Assembly: GCA_936943315.1 (NCBI GenBank)
Contig: CAKZJM010000337.1
Coordinates: forward strand, 1-23,029
Direction of reading: 5' to 3'
Source: an uncultured Methylophilus sp.
GTDB lineage: Bacteria > Pseudomonadota > Gammaproteobacteria > Burkholderiales > Methylophilaceae
DNA length: 23,029 nucleotides
Both the position numbers and the translations under genes were made by a program. Shown one piece after another: positions 6,459 through 13,340 of the stretch (position 1 is its first letter; each line of letters opens with the position of its first letter). The notes beneath the pieces were generated by a model that searched no databases, had not been told where the DNA came from, and saw nothing but the letters and a program-made list of their open reading frames with translations.

Positions 6459-7118
6459 ATGCAAACAGTTAATACGAATGCTTCAGATCCAAATGTAATC
6501 GGACCACGTGACCCTAAGTATATTCTAAATATCGAAGGAGTCGAACATCAGTGGCATAAAGACACTATCACTACCGAGGAGATCGCTAAGCTGGGTGGTT
6601 GGGTTGGTGAAGGTGTAATTGAGATTGATGCGAACAATGTGGAACGCACATTGGCACCGGGCGAAGTCATTAAGTTGAAGCCAGGCCAAGGTTTCGCCAA
6701 GAAGATTAAGTGGAAACGGGGTGATAGCCTGTTTGACACTCGCCTTACCAATGAAATGCAACACTTGCAGGGCCATTTTAAGACTCAAATCATCCAAGAC
6801 GGTAGCTGGTTTCTGATCAAAGACTATCCGTTGCCAGTAGGCTGGAGCTTGCGACAAGCGGACATTGCTTTTCGTGCGCAACCAGACTATCCAGGTACAC
6901 CGCCATATGGGTTCTGGGTACCAACAGGCCTACGCTTCAATGGTGCAATGCCAGGGAATTATCAAGATGCCGTGGCAGATACACCGCCATTTCCCGGTCA
7001 GTGGGGCATGTTCTCCTGGGCACCCGACCAATGGAGACCAAGCAGCGATATTGGTGCTGGTTTCAACCTTCTCAACTTTGCACTGAGTTTTGCGGTGCGT
7101 CTGGGTGAAGGGGCATAA
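6459..7118 (+). CDS. Ubiquitin-like domain fused to E2-like domain
   Basis: A 219-residue fusion. Residues about 19-88 resemble a single 'multiubiquitin' beta-grasp domain (YILNIEGVEHQWHKDTIT, then GEVIKLKPGQGFAKKIKWKRG). Residues about 92-214 resemble the prokaryotic E2 family E (FLIKDYPLPVGWS, YPGTPPYGFWVPTGLRF, GMFSWAPDQWRPSSDIGAG). The protein has no cysteine; Ser186 in FSWAP lies just ahead of the conserved W-x-P, about where an E2 active-site Cys stands. It would carry the modifier and, in the same chain, the conjugating domain. The ATG at 6459 was chosen over an upstream TTG (6405) because AAGGA lies 10 bp before it and the extra residues look non-conserved. It is first in an operon with JAMM and E1 genes, 2 bp ahead of the former. 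Resembles 'Bub'-type operons as I recall them. Confidence 0.82.
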   Translation: MQTVNTNASDPNVIGPRDPKYILNIEGVEHQWHKDTITTEEIAKLGGWVGEGVIEIDANNVERTLAPGEVIKLKPGQGFAKKIKWKRGDSLFDTRLTNEMQHLQGHFKTQIIQDGSWFLIKDYPLPVGWSLRQADIAFRAQPDYPGTPPYGFWVPTGLRFNGAMPGNYQDAVADTPPFPGQWGMFSWAPDQWRPSSDIGAGFNLLNFALSFAVRLGEGA

Positions 7119-7120
7119 GC

Positions 7121-7651
7121 ATGGCAGCCGTCATTCATATGGCGGCATCCACTCATGCAGATGTGCTAAGTCACCTTTTCCCTAAAGGTGACAAGCGTGA
7201 ACAAGGCGGATTTCTATTCTGCCAGTTTGACGAGATGGCACAGGCATTTCAAGTAATTGAGTGGATGCCCCTTAAAGGTTCTGATTATGCCTCGCAGGAG
7301 CGGGATTATCTGGAACTGTCTGATGAGACCCGTGCTGGCCTGATTAAAAAGGCTCACGACATGGGCGCATCACTGGTCGAGATTCACTGTCATCCAGGAC
7401 AAACCAAAGTGGCCTTTTCATTGGCTGACTGGATGGGCTTTCGTGACTTTGTACCGCACATCCGCTGGCGACTTGCCAAGAAACCCTATGGTGCACTTGT
7501 TTACGGCTACGACTGCGTAGATGGCTTTGCCTGGGTAGATGACAGCAAGCAACCGATTTCAATTTCCGGGATTCAGATTGGCGATGGATTTCTTCGCACG
7601 ACTGAAAATTCCATCAAAGCATTCTTGCGAGGTTCCTATGGATCGATTTGA
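7121..7651 (+). CDS. JAMM/JAB-domain (MPN+) metallopeptidase
   Basis: A 176-residue single-domain protein with the zinc isopeptidase signature: EQGG (27-30, general acid/base Glu27), HCHPG (89-93, HxH zinc ligands) and SLAD (100-103, third ligand Asp103), one residue longer between HxH and SxxD than the common spacing. JAMM proteins cut ubiquitin-like modifiers from targets or trim their precursors; here the obvious substrate is the Ubl-E2 fusion encoded 2 bp upstream. It overlaps the E1 gene by 14 bp, whose ribosome binding site (GAGG) lies inside this gene. No other domain is fused to it. Confidence 0.88.
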   Translation: MAAVIHMAASTHADVLSHLFPKGDKREQGGFLFCQFDEMAQAFQVIEWMPLKGSDYASQERDYLELSDETRAGLIKKAHDMGASLVEIHCHPGQTKVAFSLADWMGFRDFVPHIRWRLAKKPYGALVYGYDCVDGFAWVDDSKQPISISGIQIGDGFLRTTENSIKAFLRGSYGSI

Positions 7652-8486
7652 CAGAAATGAACGCTTTTTTGGCGTAGACGGACAACGACTACTACGTGAA
7701 AGTGTTGTGGCCGTGGTGGGTTGTGGTGGTTTAGGCACGCACGTCATTCAGCAGCTGGCTTATCTCGGTATCCGCAAACTGATTGTCATTGATGACGAAA
7801 ATCTCAGTCTGACTAACAAAAATCGCTATGTGCTTGCATACGATTCAGATCCGGTCACAGGTTTCTCAAAGGTGGACATGATTAAACGCTCAGTTGCGAT
7901 GATTGACCCCACCATTGAAGTCGTCATAGTGCATGCGAGTGTCCGCAGTAAGAAAGCATTCGATGCCATGCGTGAAGCACGCACCATCTTTGGCTGTTTA
8001 GACAATGACGGTGCCCGGCTGATATTGAATGAATATGCCTTGGCTTACGGTAAAGAGCTGTTTGACCTGGCAACAGACACCCACAAAGATGAAAACAACT
8101 TCTACTTTGGTGGTCGTCTGGCCTATGTTGCCCCAGATGAGCCTAATTGCCTGGTATGCATGGATATGATTGACCTGAAAGCTGCGCAAGAAGATCTTGC
8201 CAGTGAAAAGTCGAGACAAGACCGGGATAGCATCTATGGTGTGGATCGCAGTGAACTGAATGAAATCGGTCCATCAGTGGTTTCGTTGAATGGGGTCATC
8301 GCATCATTGGCTGTGCAGGAATACATGGTACAGATCACCGGTATCAGGAAGGCGGCCAGACAACTGCAATATCGTGGCAACATGGGGATTGTCGCCGTTA
8401 GCCGTCCACAGGAGTGCCCGGATTGCTATTTCTGCAAGGTTGTTAAAGACTCCCTGAATGATGCCAATCTGGAGCGATATCTGTAG
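7638..8486 (+). CDS. E1-like (ThiF/MoeB-type) Ubl-activating enzyme
   Basis: A 282-residue adenylating enzyme that would activate the Ubl C-terminus with ATP. Visible: GCGGLG (28-33, ATP loop), IDDENLSLTNKNR (51-63, Asp plus Asn/Arg of the active site), Lys78, CLDNDGAR (120-127, Mg-binding Asp) and a CxxC...CxxC zinc site (171/174 and 260/263). The segment NEIGPSVVSLNGVIASLAVQ (208-227) matches the ThiF/MoeB 'GPvvGviGslqA' helix but lacks the cysteine that ThiF has just before it; Ser205, Ser213 and Ser216 are nearby. The ATG at 7638 was chosen because GAGG precedes it and the family starts at this point; an open frame extends 33 codons further up inside the JAMM gene. The stop directly abuts the next ATG. 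Confidence 0.9.
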   Translation: MDRFDRNERFFGVDGQRLLRESVVAVVGCGGLGTHVIQQLAYLGIRKLIVIDDENLSLTNKNRYVLAYDSDPVTGFSKVDMIKRSVAMIDPTIEVVIVHASVRSKKAFDAMREARTIFGCLDNDGARLILNEYALAYGKELFDLATDTHKDENNFYFGGRLAYVAPDEPNCLVCMDMIDLKAAQEDLASEKSRQDRDSIYGVDRSELNEIGPSVVSLNGVIASLAVQEYMVQITGIRKAARQLQYRGNMGIVAVSRPQECPDCYFCKVVKDSLNDANLERYL

Positions 8487-8759
8487 ATGGGTTGGCTCAC
8501 CGATAATCTTTTAGTGTTATTGCACTCAACACGCACGCAACTGGCGTTAGCCGGGAGCGTGTTGAGTGCATTGATCGTCTTGATATACGGCCAATTCCAG
8601 GTAGATGCTTTTGAGTTAACTGGACCACTATCCCCGCTTACCGCAACCCTCAAACCATACTTTATGCATCGCTATGAAGCCTTAGCATTCGTAGTGTTCC
8701 TCACATTTTTAAGACTGGCCTTTCGACTATTTTTAGAAGATCGAAGGCGATTTTTGTGA
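8487..8759 (+). CDS. Small two-TM membrane protein between E1 and tnsA
   Basis: A 90-residue protein that I do not recognise. It has two hydrophobic stretches (about 18-37 and 63-83) separated by a roughly 25-residue loop, and a basic end (LEDRRRFL), suggesting both termini in the cytoplasm. Its ATG touches the E1 stop codon (TAG-ATG), which points to translational coupling, and it ends 9 bp before tnsA. The coding sequence contains a perfect 14-bp inverted repeat (8521-8570). It could anchor the conjugation machinery at the membrane, or be the target or effector of it; the sequence does not say which. It is not the Cys/His-rich protein that accompanies some bacterial Ubl operons. Confidence 0.7.
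   Translation: MGWLTDNLLVLLHSTRTQLALAGSVLSALIVLIYGQFQVDAFELTGPLSPLTATLKPYFMHRYEALAFVVFLTFLRLAFRLFLEDRRRFL
8521..8570 (+). repeat. Perfect 14-bp inverted repeat (RNA stem-loop) inside TM gene
   Basis: TGCACTCAACACGC (8521-8534) and GCGTGTTGAGTGCA (8557-8570) are exact reverse complements around 22 bases, which contain a second small hairpin (ACGC/GCGT at 8535-8547). There is no T-run after it, so it is not an intrinsic terminator. It lies between the Ubl module and tnsA in what looks like one transcript. Confidence 0.9.
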
Positions 8760-8768
8760 GGACGGCAT

Positions 8769-9590
8769 TTGGCTAGATTTAAATATGCTTTTGATGAAGC
8801 GAAAATACAGCGTTACATCAAAGAAAAAAGGGGTAAGGGGGAAGGCGGAAATTACCGCCCTTGGTTAACCATTCAGGATGTACCTTCCAGCGGGAGGGTG
8901 CATCGTATTCCATCGACCAAATCAAATCGACTGCATCACGCCTTGTCAGATTTAGAAAAGTATTCATTCCTTTTTTACGACTGGAAAGATGAAGTAATCG
9001 ACATACGTGAACAGTATCCATTAGACCGAGAAATCACCAGGCGTATCGCGCAGGAATGTGGCATCAAGCACCCACAAGATCCTGATACTGGTTGCGATAT
9101 TGTCATGACAACAGACTTTCTATTAACCACTGTTGTGAATGGTGAGCAAATACTTGTGGCCCGTGCAGTTAAACCGTCAGATCAATTAACAAATCGCGTG
9201 ATCGAGAAGCTTGAGCTTGAGCGCAGGTACTGGAAAGAGTTGAAAACGGATTGGGGGATTATTACAGATAATGAGCTACCTACATCCCAAGCCTTAGCAT
9301 TAGATTGGGCAAGAAATGTGTTTGATTTTAGGGGGCTGGATCAGCCAGATGCTAACTTCTGGCAGGATACTTGTACCCGTATCCTGGAAGGACTGTCCAA
9401 GTATCAGACTACTTCTCTTAAAGAGCTATCCGAGATGCTTGCAATGGATACTGGTGTTGTCATTACAGCAGTGAGGCATTTGGTATGGCATAAACATATC
9501 TCGCTGGATATGACTCAGCGATTCAGTCTTGAAACAGCGATTCCAGAAATCATTATTAAATTGCCAGAAACTGTTAGGAGGTCTGCCTAA
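8769..9590 (+). CDS. tnsA: TnsA transposase subunit (endonuclease)
   Basis: A 273-residue protein very close in pattern to Tn7 TnsA, which nicks the 5' ends of the transposon so that, with TnsB, it moves by cut-and-paste. RYIKEKRGKGEGG, PWLTIQDVPSSGRVHRI, LSDLE, DIREQYPL, GIKHP and EKLELERRYW all match Tn7. Catalytic residues: Glu63, Asp116 and Lys135; the Gln two residues before the Lys in Tn7 is Ala here. A C-terminal helix-turn-helix (about 195-240) follows and would contact TnsC. The start is TTG, supported by GAGGAC 5 bp before it and by alignment to the family. The stop overlaps the tnsB ATG by one base. Confidence 0.97.
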   Translation: MARFKYAFDEAKIQRYIKEKRGKGEGGNYRPWLTIQDVPSSGRVHRIPSTKSNRLHHALSDLEKYSFLFYDWKDEVIDIREQYPLDREITRRIAQECGIKHPQDPDTGCDIVMTTDFLLTTVVNGEQILVARAVKPSDQLTNRVIEKLELERRYWKELKTDWGIITDNELPTSQALALDWARNVFDFRGLDQPDANFWQDTCTRILEGLSKYQTTSLKELSEMLAMDTGVVITAVRHLVWHKHISLDMTQRFSLETAIPEIIIKLPETVRRSA

Positions 9591-11743
9591 TGGTTTTTTC
9601 AAATGATGTCATTCGCTACATTGGAACGGGCGAGCGTGTACGTGTGTTATGGCTGCATGATGAGCAGCCCATTGCATTTCTAATCGACATCGATAAAGAC
9701 GATGCTTTGCCGTATGAATTGCCATTGTCAGAAATTATTGAATCATTAGAAGGCGAATGTAGCAGCGCAGAACTCATCGATGATCCTTTCTTCTCAATCA
9801 TAGACGAAGACAGACTTTCCGAAGTTGCGAAGCTTAAGCGTGCAGCTGGAATGGAAATCATCAAAGACCTGATAGAGCAAAAGCCTGGAATTTTTTATAC
9901 CAACCGGCGTTGCCAACTGATGGATAAGTTTCAGACTTTAGGAAGTGGTCATCCACGCGTTTACAGAAAACTCAGGCGTTACTGGCAACGTGGACAGACC
10001 CCTAATGCTTTACTGCCCGACTATGGGAATTGCGGTAATCCAGGTCAGCCTAAAGTACAAACTGACACAAAGCTAGGTAGACGTTCCAAATTTGTAGATG
10101 AAGGCATTCCTGTTACCGAAAGCGTCATAGAGTATTTCAAAGTCGGCATTTTCAGGTTTTACGCCAAGAACGAAAAATTCAACCTACGCAAAGCCTATGA
10201 CAAGATGCTGACGGAGTGCTTTTGCGAGAAAGTCACTGATGATGTCACTGGCGCAGTAAAGATAATTCCAAAGCAATTAGTAAATGGGAATGCCTTTCCT
10301 ACATACAATCAATTTAAATATTGGTTTGATCAGAACACTGATTCACTCGATATCAAACGTAGGCGAGCATCCGCTAAAATTTACGATAAAGACATGCGTG
10401 GGTATATCAGCACTTCCAATGCAGAAGTGTGGGGACCAGGTTCCAGATATCAGATCGATGCCACCATACTGGATTTATACATTGTTTCCCGGCATGACCG
10501 CAGCAAGATTATTGGGCGGCCAGTGTTGTACGTCATTATCGATGTATTCAGCCGCATGATCGTTGGCATGTATGTTGGTATTGAAGGGCCATCGTGGGTG
10601 ACTGCTATGATGGCTCTGGAAAATTGTGTTGCAGACAAACAAGCCTACTGTGCCAAATATGGCATCCACATTGAGCCTGAAGATTGGCCTTGTCATCATC
10701 TGCCAGCTAAATTGCTGGGTGACCGGGGAGAAATAGCCAGCAAGATCATCGACACTCTTAGCAATAATTTCAGGGTAGAGGTCGAAAATACTGCTCCCTA
10801 CCGCGCTGACTGGAAAGGGATAGTCGAACAACAATTCAAACTCTTGCCTGCGCATTTCAAACCGTTTGTCGAAGGTTATATTCAATCGGACTTCAGAGCA
10901 CGTGGCGGTCATGATTATCGCCTGGATGCAGAGCTTGACCTTGATCAAATCACCAAAATTCTGATTCATTGTGTACTCACAAACAACAACAAGCATCAGT
11001 TGCTTAACTATGACAAGGATCATGATTTAAGCAAAGCCAACATCCCCGCTGTCCCGCTTGATTTGTGGAACTGGGGTATCAAGCACAAGAGTGGATATTT
11101 AAGGACATATCCTGCTGATGAGGTGAAATTCAGTCTATTAGTTACGGGTAATGCGTCCGTGACTAAACAGGGAATTTACTTCAAGAAAGAGTATTACACC
11201 TGTCCACTTGCAATGCAGGAAAGATGGTTTGATCAGGCAAGGCAAAACAAGCGCTGGTCAGTTGAAGTCAAGTATGACCCAAGGAACATGGATGCCATCT
11301 ATTTCAAAAATCCTAATGAAACCAACCTGATTGAAGTGTGTACCAAAACCCCGCGTAGCCGAGCCTATCTTGGACTCTCTGAATGGGAAATCGGACAGGC
11401 TCAGCTTGCTAAGCAGCAAGTGGAAGAGGCCCATAAACCTGTTGAACACATGGGAGATTTAAAGCTACAGGTAGAAATTGAAAAAATCGCAGCTGAGGCC
11501 AAAGCGCTGAAGCCTAAGGTGATTACTGAAAGCAATCTAGCCAGAACGCGTGGAATACGGGAAAACCGCAAGGTCGATCAAGCCATTATACAAGCCAAGG
11601 AAGCCTTTAAATTTGGTCCTGAAGCAGACAATCACGGAAAACCAATTCCCCAAAATATCGTGCCATTCAAGCAATCCGACGAAGACTATTCTGAACCGGA
11701 TCTTTTAGACATTCTTGGACAGGAAGATAGCAACAATGAATGA
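9590..11743 (+). CDS. tnsB: TnsB transposase (DDE strand transferase)
   Basis: A 717-residue DDE transposase that binds the repeats at the transposon ends, cuts the 3' ends and joins them to the target. The acidic triad is Asp290 (RYQID), Asp378 (LLGDRGE) and Glu413 (WKGIVEQQF); the spacings of 88 and 35 residues equal those of Tn7 TnsB (273/361/396). The N-terminal part (about 90-260) should hold the two DNA-binding domains, and residues about 525-600 the beta-barrel. The C-terminal tail is hydrophilic and Glu/Lys-rich and ends in an acidic ILGQEDSNNE; the corresponding tail recruits TnsC in relatives. Its end overlaps the start of tnsC by 8 bp. Confidence 0.98.
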   Translation: MVFSNDVIRYIGTGERVRVLWLHDEQPIAFLIDIDKDDALPYELPLSEIIESLEGECSSAELIDDPFFSIIDEDRLSEVAKLKRAAGMEIIKDLIEQKPGIFYTNRRCQLMDKFQTLGSGHPRVYRKLRRYWQRGQTPNALLPDYGNCGNPGQPKVQTDTKLGRRSKFVDEGIPVTESVIEYFKVGIFRFYAKNEKFNLRKAYDKMLTECFCEKVTDDVTGAVKIIPKQLVNGNAFPTYNQFKYWFDQNTDSLDIKRRRASAKIYDKDMRGYISTSNAEVWGPGSRYQIDATILDLYIVSRHDRSKIIGRPVLYVIIDVFSRMIVGMYVGIEGPSWVTAMMALENCVADKQAYCAKYGIHIEPEDWPCHHLPAKLLGDRGEIASKIIDTLSNNFRVEVENTAPYRADWKGIVEQQFKLLPAHFKPFVEGYIQSDFRARGGHDYRLDAELDLDQITKILIHCVLTNNNKHQLLNYDKDHDLSKANIPAVPLDLWNWGIKHKSGYLRTYPADEVKFSLLVTGNASVTKQGIYFKKEYYTCPLAMQERWFDQARQNKRWSVEVKYDPRNMDAIYFKNPNETNLIEVCTKTPRSRAYLGLSEWEIGQAQLAKQQVEEAHKPVEHMGDLKLQVEIEKIAAEAKALKPKVITESNLARTRGIRENRKVDQAIIQAKEAFKFGPEADNHGKPIPQNIVPFKQSDEDYSEPDLLDILGQEDSNNE

Positions 11744-13340
11744 TCAACATCCAAACACCTTACCTGAATATGCTAAAAATCCTTTCATCTCATGTTTACC
11801 CGGCATTCGTTCCAGGCATGAAATAGCTCACGCTCTGGTAAACAGGCCACATTTTGAGGAAAGTGAAAGGCGATATCCCTCTCACATCCGTAAGCACTGT
11901 ATCGTTAGGCTCATAAAATACTATGAACCACTGGCAAGGCAAATTCAGTTATATGAACGCTTCGATTTAATACTCAAGCTTGGGTACACCGGTCGAGATC
12001 CTTCAGAAACGAACTATATTCACCAACTGCAAAATAGCCATGAGCGTAACAAACAGGGTTCATTGGATGCGCCACCCAAGCATATGTTTGAAAACTATGC
12101 GCAAAGTTTTGCGCTGCTTGGGACATCAGGCGGCAGTAAGACGCGTACTTTAGAACGTATTCTGCGATGCTATCCACAAATCGTAAGACATGAAACACCT
12201 TACCATTTGACTCAAATTGTTTGGATTCGATTGGATTGCCCGTCTAAAAAAGGCACCTCTCAACTTTGCCAAAACTTTTTCTATTCTGTGGATCGTCTAC
12301 TAGGCACCAACTACGAAGCAAAGTACGCGGGGAAAGGTCAGAATGATTATAAAATGCTAATCAACATGGCTCATGTGGCGAATTTGCATGCAATAGGTTG
12401 TTTAGTGATAGATGAGGTGCAATTTTTAATTCTGAATCAGGACAAGGCTGAAGAGACCCTGGCATTCTTAGTCACCCTGGTGAATACCATTGGCATCCCT
12501 GTGATTTTGGTAGGTACCAACTCAGCGATTCCACTTATCCAAAAAAACTTCAAGGAAGCTCGTAGAGCAATAGGCCTTGGCAATACTGTCTGGGATGCTT
12601 ACGAGAACAATGCTGTCTGGCAGAGTTTAGTTGAAAAGCTCTGGAAATATCAGTGGCTGAATACTTATACACCCTTAACCAAAGAACTCTCAGATACGAT
12701 TTATTACTACACCCAGGGTGTGATCGATATCTTGATTAAGCTTTTTATCCTGATTCAGATACGTTTGATTTCAGTACATGAGCAACGTAAGGGTGAAGAA
12801 ATCATTACGCCAGGACTGATCCAACAGGTCGCTAATGAAAACCTGAAGTTAGTTGAGCCAATGTTGAATGCGCTTCGTAACAAGGATATGAAAGCGCTTG
12901 CACGCTATGATGACTTGTTACCGTTTCAATCTCATTTCGACAAAATTGTTAAAGAAGCCCTCGATAGCCATAGCGTCACTGACTGGGTACCTGCAAAACC
13001 TGTTCCGTTACATGATGCGCAAGATGATGTGAATGCCCAGCTGACCCTATCATTGAAATTAATGGGTATCGCAGAGGATGTGATCAAACTAATAGTAGAA
13101 AAAGTTCTATCTGAAAACCCGAACGGCGACATGCTCACCTTGATGGCTGCGGTGATCAGTGAGCTGAAAAAGACTAAAACGGGTAAAAAACAGTCTGCAA
13201 GCAGACTGAAATTGGTTGCTGCCAATGAAGATATAAACGACCTTCGGTTGATTGTGAAAAGGGAAGGCTCAGAAACTCCTTATCAAAAGCTCTTAGCGGC
13301 AGGAATGATTAGATTTCCCGTCGAGGAAAGATTTGCATAA
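11736..13340 (+). CDS. tnsC: TnsC AAA+ transposition regulator
   Basis: A 534-residue ATPase that connects the target-site protein (TnsD or TnsE) to TnsAB. Similarity to Tn7 TnsC runs end to end (NPFISCLPGI, LGYTGRDP, LLRxYPQ-type helix, RLGxNYE-like LLGTNYEAKY, LVIDEVQFL, GIPVILVGT, QGVIDILIKLF). Walker B (224-228) is intact. The Walker A reads GTSGGSKT (129-136): the Gly normally just before the Lys is Ser, a change I would not expect in an active P-loop. The ATG at 11736 has AGGAAG before it; an upstream in-frame TTG (11715) is less likely. The C-terminal region, which in Tn7 contacts TnsA, is rich in Lys. The tnsD ATG overlaps its stop by one base. Confidence 0.96.
   Translation: MNDQHPNTLPEYAKNPFISCLPGIRSRHEIAHALVNRPHFEESERRYPSHIRKHCIVRLIKYYEPLARQIQLYERFDLILKLGYTGRDPSETNYIHQLQNSHERNKQGSLDAPPKHMFENYAQSFALLGTSGGSKTRTLERILRCYPQIVRHETPYHLTQIVWIRLDCPSKKGTSQLCQNFFYSVDRLLGTNYEAKYAGKGQNDYKMLINMAHVANLHAIGCLVIDEVQFLILNQDKAEETLAFLVTLVNTIGIPVILVGTNSAIPLIQKNFKEARRAIGLGNTVWDAYENNAVWQSLVEKLWKYQWLNTYTPLTKELSDTIYYYTQGVIDILIKLFILIQIRLISVHEQRKGEEIITPGLIQQVANENLKLVEPMLNALRNKDMKALARYDDLLPFQSHFDKIVKEALDSHSVTDWVPAKPVPLHDAQDDVNAQLTLSLKLMGIAEDVIKLIVEKVLSENPNGDMLTLMAAVISELKKTKTGKKQSASRLKLVAANEDINDLRLIVKREGSETPYQKLLAAGMIRFPVEERFA
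13191..13208 (-). terminator. Hairpin with antisense T-run inside tnsC
   Basis: CAGTCTGC and GCAGACTG lie 2 bp apart, preceded by six A on the plus strand. Read on the minus strand this is a compact stem followed by six T, the form of an intrinsic terminator facing antisense to tnsC. It may be chance, since it lies in coding DNA. Confidence 0.35.

Noticed and set aside
7539..7637. Longer E1 protein starting inside the JAMM gene.
   Set aside because: The extra 33 residues look unlike E1 and overlap another gene; the ATG at 7638 has a GAGG site and a family-like N-terminus.
8487..8759. The 90-residue gene as an E3-like or Cys/His-rich Ubl accessory protein.
   Set aside because: It contains no cysteines or metal-binding pattern, only two membrane segments.
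13191..13208. Sense-strand terminator in tnsC.
   Set aside because: No T-run follows on the plus strand; only the antisense reading has terminator form.
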